A stretch of 64,000 nt of DNA. Source: Alphaproteobacteria bacterium (GTDB taxonomy: Bacteria > Pseudomonadota > Alphaproteobacteria > RF32 > CAG-239). The stretch covers positions 1 to 64,000 of the forward strand of contig SUUJ01000001.1 of the NCBI GenBank assembly GCA_015062585.1, read 5' to 3'. Positions 34,298-43,372 of the stretch are shown here, in pieces. The notes beneath the pieces were generated by a model. That model did no database searches. It saw nothing but the letters and a program-made list of their open reading frames with translations, and was not told the DNA's origin. Numbering within the stretch: position 1 is the first letter of the stretch; every line of letters begins with the position of its first letter. The position numbers were made by a program, and so were the translations under genes.

Positions 34298-35229
34298 ACG
34301 CCATAGTTTGTAATAAGGATTTCTCTGATTTCACCGCGACCATCCGAATTTGCATTAATCAAACGTTTGGCAAAAATACGATAAATGTTATAATCTTGAT
34401 ATAAATCATCAAAAAATGGATCTGGCCCAACATTTGTTGGATCTGAATTACTTAACATTTGCAGAGCGCCCAGTTTATGAGCTTGTTCAAAAACATCTTT
34501 CAAACGAATTTGTTCTTTGTCATCAAAAGCCTCTACTGCATAGGTTGTAAAAGAAGAATCTTTTAGTGGACGATATGGAGGATCGTAATAGATAAATGTA
34601 TTATTATCTGCAAAATCCAATGCTTTGGCAAAATCTGCTTGTAAAATTGTTGCTTTACTTAATGCTTTTGAAACATCTATCAAATTTTCTTTATCTAGAA
34701 TACGAGGATTTTTGTAACTTCCCATGGGAACATTAAACAAACCTTTGCTGTTGACTCTGAACAAGCCATTAAAACATGTTCTGTTCAAAAAAACAGTTAA
34801 TGCTGCTCGTCTGATAAATAACAAAGAATACTTGTTAGCATCTACTTTTTTATCAAAAGAATTATACTCATCTCGCATTTGATAATAAAATTCTTTTCTA
34901 TCATTTGATGAAAAATAAGATTTTTGTAGGCCTTCTAATTCATCAATCAGTTCCAATACATTATTTTTAATAACATTGTAGAGAATAACTAATTCTGGAT
35001 TAATGTCGAATAAATATGCTTCTTCAAAATAGTATGAATTAGATATATCAAAAAATACAGCACCACCACCAACAAATGGTTCGATATATTTTTTTATTGC
35101 TCCACAACGAAGTTTATTCGGTAACTTTGGAGATAATTGCGGTAATAACATACCCTTACCACCCGCCCATTTTAAGACAGGAGATGCGAAGCTTGTTTCT
35201 GTATTCTTTTGAACTGCTAATTCTGACAT
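34294..35229 (-). CDS. Dam/DpnM-family GATC adenine methyltransferase
   Basis: A 311-residue alpha-class N6-adenine methyltransferase. LKWAGGKGMLLPQL (about 19-32), IEPFVGGGAVFFD, LNRTCFNGLFRVNSKGLFNVPMGSY and the catalytic YYDPPYRPL are diagnostic of Dam/DpnM, which methylate GATC. It is the first gene of the minus-strand operon in the dpnM-dpnA-dpnB order. GAGG lies upstream of the ATG. Expression before the nuclease would protect the host DNA. Confidence 0.93.
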   Translation of the reverse strand: MSELAVQKNTETSFASPVLKWAGGKGMLLPQLSPKLPNKLRCGAIKKYIEPFVGGGAVFFDISNSYYFEEAYLFDINPELVILYNVIKNNVLELIDELEGLQKSYFSSNDRKEFYYQMRDEYNSFDKKVDANKYSLLFIRRAALTVFLNRTCFNGLFRVNSKGLFNVPMGSYKNPRILDKENLIDVSKALSKATILQADFAKALDFADNNTFIYYDPPYRPLKDSSFTTYAVEAFDDKEQIRLKDVFEQAHKLGALQMLSNSDPTNVGPDPFFDDLYQDYNIYRIFAKRLINANSDGRGEIREILITNYGV

Positions 35230-35544
35230 GCTAATCCTCGTTCAATTATTTTAACGATAACGAAAGAAAATAGCAACTTTTTTTAATAAATATTCAAAAT
35301 TTTTTATATCTATATAACTTTTTTTAGACAATGTGTGTAAGTATTAGAAAATGCAGACGCCTTGCAAAACAAGGCTTTTAGGTGTGTATAAAAATTACTG
35401 TATCAGTTTCTGATTTTAAACTAACCACTGATTGACAGGTTGTGGAAGTGTGCACTCTTGGTAAGATAATTATTTAGATTTTTTATAAAAAAATAACTGG
35501 ACTTTTTTTATTTTATAGACATAGCTATGAGCATGGAGGTCATT

Positions 35545-35691
35545 ATGACATTAATAGAAGAACTTGTTAAGACAATTTTACCAGATTTTTTAAAGTATTT
35601 GGATATGCTTAAAGAAGAAAAAAATGTTCCAGAAAAGGAAATTAAGTTAAAAGATGGAAAAGCACTGATAATTTACCCCAAAAAAGAATAA
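35545..35691 (+). CDS. 48-residue acidic/basic small protein, unknown
   Basis: A 48-residue ORF with a near-perfect GGAGGT site 4 bases before the ATG, one of the strongest ribosome sites in the window. It has an amphipathic N-terminal helix (LIEELVKTILPDFLKYLDML) and a Lys/Glu-rich tail. It is divergent from the restriction-modification operon and lies between it and repeat copy 4. It could be a controller, antitoxin or inhibitor; nothing in the sequence decides this. Confidence 0.6.
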   Translation: MTLIEELVKTILPDFLKYLDMLKEEKNVPEKEIKLKDGKALIIYPKKE

Positions 35692-35725
35692 GATAGTATG
35701 TGAGCTTACATACTATGTTATGTAT

Positions 35726-35869
35726 TGGTCAGAATGACTGGACTCGAACTCACTCTTGCTTCGTAAGTTTCGCATTATAAAACGCTCAACAACTCCGCTT
35801 CGGTCACCGGTTCTTTGTCCGCCAATACAAACCACAAAAAAATCCTACCGCAAGGGTAGGATTTTTATA
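35726..35869 (-). repeat. tRNA-Pro-tail repeat, copy 4
   Basis: Immediately downstream of the real tRNA-Pro: terminator, core and then a tail copy with a single change in the acceptor strand. This is the array unit closest to the tRNA, and it holds no cargo between tRNA and repeat. Its terminator presumably ends the tRNA-Pro transcript. Confidence 0.88.
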
Positions 35870-35946
35870 TGGTCGGAATGACTGGACTCGAACCAGCGAC
35901 CTCTTCGTCCCGAACGAAGCGTTCTACCAGGCTGAACTACATTCCG
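35870..35946 (-). tRNA. tRNA-Pro (anticodon CGG)
   Basis: A complete 77-base cloverleaf with encoded CCA. The acceptor is CGGAATG/CATTCCG, the anticodon stem CTTCG/CGAAG has loop TTCGGGA giving anticodon CGG, and the T-arm is GCTGG-TTCGAGT-CCAGT. It reads proline CCG codons. Its 3' 25 bases are the segment repeated across the accessory array. Confidence 0.95.
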
Positions 35947-35965
35947 TTTCTTTTCGTGTGATAGT

Positions 35966-35995
35966 ATTATCACATTTTTTTTATAACACAAGCAA
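35966..35995 (-). promoter_or_regulatory. Probable tRNA-Pro promoter
   Basis: On the minus strand, TTGCTT, an 18-base A-rich spacer and GATAAT, ending about 20 bases before the tRNA 5' end. The -10 lies in a GTGATA/TATCAC inverted repeat. Confidence 0.55.
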
Positions 35996-36010
35996 AATTT
36001 TCAAAAATCG

Positions 36011-37339
36011 TTATATAATTTCACAGCACCATCTTTTGCGCCTCATATACCAATATGATATCGGCAGCATTGCAAGGTAATAACAGACCTCCGATGTCCA
36101 ACTCCACATCAAGCCCATATTAAATTCTGCTACAATCAATCTGATGGCAGTAATATAAACAACCGAAGACAAAACCTCAACCAACAATGCAATCTTGGTT
36201 TTACCGGTTCCGCAGATGGCATAAAAATATATCATCGACGGCAACGCAAGAGCATAAGGAATTAACATTGCATAGAACGGTTTTACCGCCTGCTCAATAA
36301 GATTAACATTATTGGTATATATTCTTAGCAATAGTTCCGGAAAACATATCATAAACACAAAACACAGATAATACGGAATAGCACCAAATTTTATTGTTCT
36401 GCTGATTGTCGGCAAAACCTCATGGTCTTTTCCGGCTCCGATAAGGTTGCTTATAATTGAGGATATGACAACCGACAATGCTTGGGCAATTACAAACGGA
36501 ATAGACGATATTGAGCGCAATATATTTGATATAGCCAAGGCATTTGCTCCAAGCTTTTCTATTTCGATAAAGAAATACAGCCAAGCGCCCCAACCGACAA
36601 AATTTTGAATCATAATCCAAATTGACAATCTCAATATATTGTTAAATAACGATTGTTTCCAAAGCAAAAATTTGTGAAACCCGTATTTTTTTACATTTGT
36701 TTTTATAAACAGATAAAATATAAAATATAATAAAGTAAGCCCTTCCGCAACTACCGAAGCAACAGCGGCACCGGCTAATCCCATCGGCTTAATTCCAAGC
36801 CCGCCAAAGATAAACCAATAGTCAAATACAAAATTTGAAAACAGCATAATCAATGACGAAATAAATATGGCTCTGGTCGAGTTAATTGCTACAAAAAATG
36901 CTCTGAAAACGGTTTTTATGCCGACAAAAATAAGCCCCCAACAACGCGGTAAAAGATATATCAAAATTGCGATTCTGACTGATCTGTCTTCAATGATATA
37001 ATCCAAAATATTTGGCGATAACAGATAAAAAAATACAATGCTGAGTAAGGACAAAATCAAAATAAAATTGGTCGTTTGATAAAATACATGCCCGATTTTT
37101 TTATGATTTTTTTCCCCGTTTCTTCGTGCCATTATAATTTGTGCACCAACTGCAAAACTTTGCTCAATCATAAAAACAAAAAGATATATAACACCGCCTA
37201 ATGCCGAAGCGCCGAGTTCTATTTCGCCAACTCTTCCCAAAAAGGCAACATCAGTCATTCCTACTAATACTTGGATTAACATTGCCAGCATTAAGGGATA
37301 TGAAATATTTAAGATATTTTTTATACTGTAAGTTATCAT
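36011..37339 (-). CDS. MATE-family efflux transporter
   Basis: A 442-residue inner-membrane protein with about 12 helices in two related halves, beginning SYPLMLAMLIQVLVGMTDVAFLGRVGE, the usual MATE N terminus. It exports drugs or metabolites with Na+ or H+ entry. A conserved Asp (in MTDVAFLG) lies in the first helix. The last helix is followed by a basic RRKRW tail. The substrate is unknown. Confidence 0.92.
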   Translation of the reverse strand: MITYSIKNILNISYPLMLAMLIQVLVGMTDVAFLGRVGEIELGASALGGVIYLFVFMIEQSFAVGAQIIMARRNGEKNHKKIGHVFYQTTNFILILSLLSIVFFYLLSPNILDYIIEDRSVRIAILIYLLPRCWGLIFVGIKTVFRAFFVAINSTRAIFISSLIMLFSNFVFDYWFIFGGLGIKPMGLAGAAVASVVAEGLTLLYFIFYLFIKTNVKKYGFHKFLLWKQSLFNNILRLSIWIMIQNFVGWGAWLYFFIEIEKLGANALAISNILRSISSIPFVIAQALSVVISSIISNLIGAGKDHEVLPTISRTIKFGAIPYYLCFVFMICFPELLLRIYTNNVNLIEQAVKPFYAMLIPYALALPSMIYFYAICGTGKTKIALLVEVLSSVVYITAIRLIVAEFNMGLMWSWTSEVCYYLAMLPISYWYMRRKRWCCEII

Positions 37340-37404
37340 TTATTTAACCTTATTATCGCAACATTATAAAATAGTATTGATAAATAAAAAATTAAGAGAA
37401 AAAA

Positions 37405-38538
37405 GTGTTTAGATTCTTTTTAAAAAGAAACAATGATATTGACTATCTATTGCAACAAGGCAACGCATTATATGATAGGAAAAAATACACATCAGCCATA
37501 AAAAAATATGCGCGGATTCTACAACTCGATTCTAAAAATTTTCCGTCGATTGTTAATACGGGAATGGCGTATTTCGAGTTGCAAAAATATGACCGTTCGA
37601 TTCCTTTTTTTAACCGAGCAATTGAGATGGATAATACTAATCCGTGGTGGTACAATTATCTGTCCCAATCCTTGCAAAAATGTGGTGATTTTCAAGGCTC
37701 GTTGGATAACGCATGGCAAGCGGTTTTATTAAGCGAAAACGATAATGCACATCATATAAATATGGCATATACAATCTATGAAATATCCGGAGAAACCGGG
37801 AGCGAAAAAACCGATTCTTTTCTCAAAGAATGGTATGAAAAATACCCCGAAAATCCGGTGGCAAAACAATGTTACAAATCATTTTTTTATGATGAAAATT
37901 ATACTAATTCGGATCCGAAATATGTTGAAGAATTGTTTGATGTTTTTGCTGAATATTTTGATGATGTTTTGCATAATTTACAATACGATTCCCCGAAGAT
38001 AATAGCCGAATATTTATATGAACATTTTAACACAAAAAATAAAAAAAATATATCGATTCTGGATCTCGGTTGCGGTAGCGGATTATGTGGAAAATACATC
38101 AAAAACAAGCTGACAAAAGTCCAATTATATGGGGTTGATATTTCAGCAAAAATGTTAGAAAAAGCAGCTGAAAAAAATGTTTATGATAATCTTTTGCAAT
38201 CGGATATAACGGATTGTTTTACAAAGGAAAAACTTGTTTTTGATGCTGTGGTTGCATCAGATGTTTTGACTTATTTCGGCGAGCTTGAAACGCTGTTTAA
38301 AAAAGTGGATTCTTTATTGAAAAAAAATAGTGCTTTTATCTTTACCGTTACCGAAAACAAGACCAATGATTTTGACTTCTTTTTAATGCCGTCATCACGC
38401 TTTGTACATTCTGAAAAATATGTTGATTCGATAATAAAAAAATATAATTTTAAGGTCAAAAAATCAGATAAAAAAATCTTACGAAAAGAAGGCGATAAAG
38501 ATATTGAAGGCATCATATATCAAGTAATAAAACAATAA
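37405..38538 (+). CDS. TPR protein with C-terminal SAM methyltransferase domain
   Basis: A 377-residue fusion. TPR repeats occupy about 10-110 (for example ALYDRKKYTSAIKKYARILQ), a linker runs to about 200, and a class I methyltransferase domain covers about 205-375 with motif I as ILDLGCGSGLCGKYI and a VVASDVLTYFGEL acidic segment. The start is GTG with AAGAG upstream. The TPR part probably docks the substrate. It is divergent from the MATE gene and followed by a terminator. Confidence 0.85.
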   Translation: MFRFFLKRNNDIDYLLQQGNALYDRKKYTSAIKKYARILQLDSKNFPSIVNTGMAYFELQKYDRSIPFFNRAIEMDNTNPWWYNYLSQSLQKCGDFQGSLDNAWQAVLLSENDNAHHINMAYTIYEISGETGSEKTDSFLKEWYEKYPENPVAKQCYKSFFYDENYTNSDPKYVEELFDVFAEYFDDVLHNLQYDSPKIIAEYLYEHFNTKNKKNISILDLGCGSGLCGKYIKNKLTKVQLYGVDISAKMLEKAAEKNVYDNLLQSDITDCFTKEKLVFDAVVASDVLTYFGELETLFKKVDSLLKKNSAFIFTVTENKTNDFDFFLMPSSRFVHSEKYVDSIIKKYNFKVKKSDKKILRKEGDKDIEGIIYQVIKQ

Positions 38539-38540
38539 AA

Positions 38541-38570
38541 AAATTCCCGCTGAAGAGCGGGAATTTTCTT
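38541..38570. terminator. Bidirectional intrinsic terminator
   Basis: AAATTCCCGC stem with its complement and a 6-base loop, between convergent genes. Confidence 0.9.
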
Positions 38571-38586
38571 TAAGCTAACCTAAGAA

Positions 38587-38844
38587 TTACTTAGATTTTT
38601 TTGAGCTTGACTTTGAGCAAGAAGCTTTCTTTGCGCAAGGTTTTACAGCTGCAACTTTTTTAACGCTGCTTGATTTAGAAGCAGGTTTAGAAACAGATTT
38701 TTTTGCACAAGAAGATTTTTTGCAACATTTAGAAAGTTGTTCAACAGCCATAGACCAGAAGTATTCATCTTGACCGTTAGGGCAACCGGCATTTTGCCAA
38801 ATGTAGTAAGCAGCTTCTCTTATTGCTTGTTCATTATATGCCAT
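38587..38844 (-). CDS. DUF2934 protein with Lys/Cys/Ser-rich tail
   Basis: An 85-residue protein. The N-terminal 40 residues fit DUF2934 (IREAAYYIWQNAGCPNGQDEYFWSMAVEQL). The C-terminal half is almost only Lys, Ser, Ala and Cys, with CCKK, SCAKK and KPCAKK repeats giving seven cysteines there. The start at 38844 has GGAG upstream. The tail recalls histone-H1-like or metal-binding tails. Its function is unknown. Confidence 0.8.
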   Translation of the reverse strand: MAYNEQAIREAAYYIWQNAGCPNGQDEYFWSMAVEQLSKCCKKSSCAKKSVSKPASKSSSVKKVAAVKPCAKKASCSKSSSKKSK

Positions 38845-39076
38845 AATCACTAACTCCAAATTAAATTTAATAAACACTAATCAATATACATACAAATTTT
38901 TATACGTCAATAGTTATTAAAAAGAAATGTAAAAAAATATTAAACCAGGTATAAATTTTATCTCATTTTTTAATTAAAGCTTGCATTTAAAACTAATAGA
39001 AATTATAACTATTGAATAGAGTTTTTTTGTGATGAAAAATTCGTGTAATTATGTTGTTAATTTTAAGGAAATTTGA

Positions 39077-41269
39077 ATGCAAAATTTATTATCAAAAGAA
39101 GAAATGGAAGCAATAATCCATGGTGATCATGGCAATGTTTTTGCCGTTTTGGGAATACATAAAAACAAAGGATCTAAAGAGGTGTATATTCGCGCCTACC
39201 AACCTCATACATCATCAATGGAGGTGCTGGATAGAAAAGGTGATTCTTTAGGGATGATGACCAAACTTGATGATAGAGGATTCTATCAAATTGAGCTCGG
39301 AAAAACCGATAATTTTGATTATAAATTTCGCATAACAAATGATCAAAATTATACATATATTGCCGAAGATGTTTACCGTTTTTCTTCTACCTTGGGTGAT
39401 ATGGATGTTTATCTTTTGGCCGAAGGTAATCACTTGGAAATGTATAAAAAACTGGGCGCGCATGTTATCGAAAAAGACGGCGTAAAAGGTGTCAGTTTTG
39501 CTGTGTGGGCACCAAATGCCAAACGCGTCAGTGTCGTGGGTGCATTCAACAATTGGGATGGTCGCGTCAATGTAATGCGCAAACATCCTTCTTGCGGTAT
39601 GTGGGATATTTTTATTCCCAACATCGGCGAAGGAGAGGTTTATAAATACGAAATAAAAACTCATTCAAACAACATTTTCTTAAAAGCAGATCCGGTTGCA
39701 TTTTTTGCAGAAAAGCGTCCGAATACCGCATCAATAGTTTATGATATAAACCACTATTTATGGAATGATGAAGAATGGATGCGCTATCGTCAGGAATATA
39801 ACTCATTTGACAAGCCTATGTCTATTTATGAAGTACATTTGGGTTCTTGGCGTCGCAAAGACGGAAATGATTATTTAACCTATCGTGAATTGGCCGATAC
39901 TTTGATTCCTTATGTCACCAATATGGGCTTTACTCATGTCGAATTTTTACCTGTTTCGGAGCACCCGCTGGATTCTTCTTGGGGCTATCAGGTAATCGGA
40001 ATGTTTGCCCCGACATCTCGTTTCGGTACACCGGATGACTTCAGATATCTTATCGATAAATTTCACCAAGCCGGCATAGGTGTAATTATGGATTGGGTTC
40101 CGGCTCACTTTCCGAAAGACGGACACGGCTTAAACGAATTTGACGGAACTCACTTGTATGAACACGCCGATCCGAGAAAAGGCGAACACACCGATTGGGG
40201 TACAAAAATTTATAACTATGGCCGTTCCGAAGTATCGAATTTCTTGTGCGCCAGTGCAGTATATTGGTTAAAAGAATTTCATATTGACGGTCTTAGAGTT
40301 GATGCTGTTGCTTCCATGTTATATTTGGACTATTCGCGCAAAAACGGCGAGTGGATTCCTAACCAATATGGCGGTAATGAAAACATCGAAGCCATATCAT
40401 TTTTACGCCGTATGAACGAGCTTGCATATTCTCAAGTTGACGGAGCTATGACCATTGCCGAAGAGTCAACGGCATGGCCGATGGTATCTCGTCCGACATC
40501 GATGGGAGGTTTAGGCTTTGGGTATAAATGGAATATGGGTTGGATGAATGATACACTTCGCTATATTGCTCACGAACCTATTCATCGTAAATATCATCAT
40601 GGTATGTTGACCTTTGGTTTGTTATACGCATTTAACGAAAATTTTGTGTTGCCGATTTCTCATGACGAAGTTGTTCATGGCAAAGGTTCTATGTTGGCTA
40701 AAATGCCAGGTGATGAATGGCAAAAATTTGCAAACTTGAGAGCTTATTACGGCTTTATGTATACCCACCCCGGAAAGAAACTTTTGTTTATGGGCTGTGA
40801 GTTCGGTCATGATAGAGAATGGAACTCGGAAGAAGGTTTGCGTTGGTTCTTGCTTGATCACCCGATGTACAAAGGTATGCAAAATTGTGTCAGAGATTTG
40901 AACTTGATGTACAAAGGAAATGAACCCTTATATCAACAAGATTTTGATTATCGCGGTTTTGAATGGATTGATCATTCCAACGCTGATGACAGCGTAATTG
41001 CATATATGCGTAAAGGATATAATGCCGGAGACTATTTGATTGTGATTTGTAACTTTACTCCGGTAGTCAGAGAAAACTATCGCATTGGCGTTCCCGAAGA
41101 TTGTCAGTACCAAGAAATATTTAACAGTGATGATCCGAACTATTGGGGAAGCGGTGTTAAAAATGACGGTCCGCGTCAAGCAGAGCATATCGATTGCAAC
41201 TATAAACCATATTCAATCAATTTACGCTTACCGCCACTGTCAACCATTGTGATAAAACCGATACGCTAG
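39077..41269 (+). CDS. glgB: 1,4-alpha-glucan branching enzyme
   Basis: Makes the alpha-1,6 branches of glycogen. The 730 residues comprise an N1 beta domain (about 10-110), CBM48 (about 120-215), the GH13 barrel and a C-terminal beta domain. Catalytic residues sit in DGLRVDAVASMLY (nucleophile Asp), TIAEESTAWP (acid Glu) and PISHDEVVHGKGSML (transition-state Asp). It is first in a three-gene glucan cluster. Confidence 0.97.
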   Translation: MQNLLSKEEMEAIIHGDHGNVFAVLGIHKNKGSKEVYIRAYQPHTSSMEVLDRKGDSLGMMTKLDDRGFYQIELGKTDNFDYKFRITNDQNYTYIAEDVYRFSSTLGDMDVYLLAEGNHLEMYKKLGAHVIEKDGVKGVSFAVWAPNAKRVSVVGAFNNWDGRVNVMRKHPSCGMWDIFIPNIGEGEVYKYEIKTHSNNIFLKADPVAFFAEKRPNTASIVYDINHYLWNDEEWMRYRQEYNSFDKPMSIYEVHLGSWRRKDGNDYLTYRELADTLIPYVTNMGFTHVEFLPVSEHPLDSSWGYQVIGMFAPTSRFGTPDDFRYLIDKFHQAGIGVIMDWVPAHFPKDGHGLNEFDGTHLYEHADPRKGEHTDWGTKIYNYGRSEVSNFLCASAVYWLKEFHIDGLRVDAVASMLYLDYSRKNGEWIPNQYGGNENIEAISFLRRMNELAYSQVDGAMTIAEESTAWPMVSRPTSMGGLGFGYKWNMGWMNDTLRYIAHEPIHRKYHHGMLTFGLLYAFNENFVLPISHDEVVHGKGSMLAKMPGDEWQKFANLRAYYGFMYTHPGKKLLFMGCEFGHDREWNSEEGLRWFLLDHPMYKGMQNCVRDLNLMYKGNEPLYQQDFDYRGFEWIDHSNADDSVIAYMRKGYNAGDYLIVICNFTPVVRENYRIGVPEDCQYQEIFNSDDPNYWGSGVKNDGPRQAEHIDCNYKPYSINLRLPPLSTIVIKPIR

Positions 41270-41277
41270 GAGTTTTA

Positions 41278-43359
41278 ATGGCTAAATATAAGGCATATAC
41301 CAAAACCCCATATCCTCTGGGCTCGACCTATGACGGCAAAGGTGTAAATTTTGCACTTTTTTCCGCTCATGCCACTAAAGTAGAATTGTGTATTTTTAAC
41401 GACAGCGGTTCAGAAGAATTGATGCGCTATGTCATTGAAGAAAACACCAACAACATATGGCACATATATTTGGAGGGTGCAAAGCCGGGATTGGTTTATG
41501 GTTATAGAGTATATGGTTTATACAAGCCGGAACAAGGTTATCGTTTTAATCCAAACAAATTGCTTATAGATCCTTACGGCAAAAAACTTGTCGGAACATT
41601 GATATGGAACAAGGCAATTTTCGGCTATGATTTAGACTCACCCGAGAAAGATTTATCATATTCCACACTTGATTCGGCACCTTATGTTCCAAAATCGGTA
41701 GTTGTCGATGATAACGAATATGATTGGGGCGATGATAAAAAGCCTGACTATCCGATGTCAGAAAGTATCATTTATGAAACTCACTTAAGAGGTGCTACCA
41801 AGTTAAACCCGTTTTTACCGGACACCAAGCGCGGAACATTTGCCGGATTTACTGACGATTCAACAGTCAATTATTTGAAACATCTGGGTATTACCGCTGT
41901 CGAGTTACTACCGGTACATGCCTTTTTCGGTCATCGACACAAACGCGGATATATTATCGATAATTATTGGGGATACGAAAGCTTCAGCTTTTTTGCTCCG
42001 GAGCAATCTTACTTATCCGAAGGCAATATAAATGAAATTCGTGACATGGTAAAAAAACTTCATCGTCACGGAATAGAAGTTTTGCTTGATGTGGTATACA
42101 ATCATACAGGCGAGGGCAATCACTTAGGCCCGACATTATGCTATCGCGGAATAGATAACCTGTCATACTATATCCTAAATCCCGACAACAAGAGAACCTA
42201 TCTTGATACCACAGGTTGCGGTGCCAGTTTGAATATGCAAAATTCCTATGTTGTAAGAATGGTTATGGATTCTTTGCGCTACTGGGTAGAAAAAATGCAT
42301 ATCGACGGATTCCGATTTGACTTAGCCACGACTTTGTGCCGTCGTAATAATGAATTTAGGCAAACATCAGGCTTTCTATATGCCGTTGCTCAAGATGAAG
42401 TTTTGCAAAAAGTAAAATTGATAGCCGAACCTTGGGATGTCGGTTATGGCGGCTATCAATTGGGTGCATTTTTACCCGGTTGGTCAGAATGGAATGACAA
42501 ATATCGTGATAATGTTCGTCGTTTTTGGAAAGGCGACCAATATCAAATTGCCGAAATAGCTTCAAGGCTTACCGGCTCAAGCGAAATATTCAATCACTCA
42601 AATCGCAGCATAAATTCCAGCATCAACTTTATCACGGCACACGACGGATTTACTTTGTACGATTTGGTCAGCTACAATATGAAGCACAATATAGCTAACG
42701 GCGAAAACAATCGTGACGGTACTGACGCTAACTGGAGTTGGAACTCCGGCGAAGAGGGCAAATCAACCAATGAGATAGTTATTAAAAATCGCAATAACCG
42801 CATGAGAGCAATGCTCGCAACTTTAATGTTTTCTTTCGGTACACCGATGATTACTTTCGGCGATGAGTTCGGCCGTTCGCAAATGGGCAATAATAATCCT
42901 TATTGTCAAGACAACGCAATTACCTGGATTGCCTGGGAAGGTTTGTCTACCAAGCAGCGCAGTCTTATTTCTTATACCAAAAAACTTATAAGCTTGCGCA
43001 AAAAATTAAAAATATTTAATCGCAATAGCTTTTTTACCGGCAAGGTTATTGATGAAAAAGGTAACAAAGATTTAGCCTGGTATACTGAAAAAGGTATTCA
43101 GTTTACATCATCTGACTGGCATGACGGTAACCGTCGTTGCTTGTCATATTTGCTAAAAACCGATAATGGTTTTATTCAGGCAATATTTAATGCCAATCAC
43201 ACCAATATTGATTGGAAACTTCCCACAATCAGAACCAAACATCAATGGAGTATAATCTTTGACAGTTCTGATACCGTTGATAAAGATATTGAGCTAAACT
43301 CGGGCAAAATCATAAGTGTTCCGTCTTGGAGCGTTTTGCTGATTGAAATAAAAAAATAA
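41278..43359 (+). CDS. glgX: Glycogen debranching enzyme GlgX
   Basis: Cleaves alpha-1,6 bonds in limit glycogen. The 693-residue GH13 isoamylase-type enzyme has an N-terminal CBM48 (GSTYDGKGVNFALFSAHA) and the catalytic segments DGFRFDLATTL, IAEPWDVG and TAHDGFTLYD. It lies 8 bases after glgB with AGGAG at the junction, so the two are cotranscribed. Confidence 0.95.
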   Translation: MAKYKAYTKTPYPLGSTYDGKGVNFALFSAHATKVELCIFNDSGSEELMRYVIEENTNNIWHIYLEGAKPGLVYGYRVYGLYKPEQGYRFNPNKLLIDPYGKKLVGTLIWNKAIFGYDLDSPEKDLSYSTLDSAPYVPKSVVVDDNEYDWGDDKKPDYPMSESIIYETHLRGATKLNPFLPDTKRGTFAGFTDDSTVNYLKHLGITAVELLPVHAFFGHRHKRGYIIDNYWGYESFSFFAPEQSYLSEGNINEIRDMVKKLHRHGIEVLLDVVYNHTGEGNHLGPTLCYRGIDNLSYYILNPDNKRTYLDTTGCGASLNMQNSYVVRMVMDSLRYWVEKMHIDGFRFDLATTLCRRNNEFRQTSGFLYAVAQDEVLQKVKLIAEPWDVGYGGYQLGAFLPGWSEWNDKYRDNVRRFWKGDQYQIAEIASRLTGSSEIFNHSNRSINSSINFITAHDGFTLYDLVSYNMKHNIANGENNRDGTDANWSWNSGEEGKSTNEIVIKNRNNRMRAMLATLMFSFGTPMITFGDEFGRSQMGNNNPYCQDNAITWIAWEGLSTKQRSLISYTKKLISLRKKLKIFNRNSFFTGKVIDEKGNKDLAWYTEKGIQFTSSDWHDGNRRCLSYLLKTDNGFIQAIFNANHTNIDWKLPTIRTKHQWSIIFDSSDTVDKDIELNSGKIISVPSWSVLLIEIKK

Positions 43360-43372
43360 AGGAAACTGAAAT

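Noticed and set aside
28681-35869. CRISPR array from the repeated ~150-base units
   Set aside because: The repeats are far too long and the spacers are whole genes; no cas genes are present.
28681-35869. The tail repeats as additional tRNA-Pro genes
   Set aside because: They lack the D-arm, anticodon arm and the T-stem 5' strand; only the 3' tail matches.
28681-35946. Classical genomic island or prophage with its own integrase
   Set aside because: No integrase, transposase or phage structural gene is found between the repeats or nearby.
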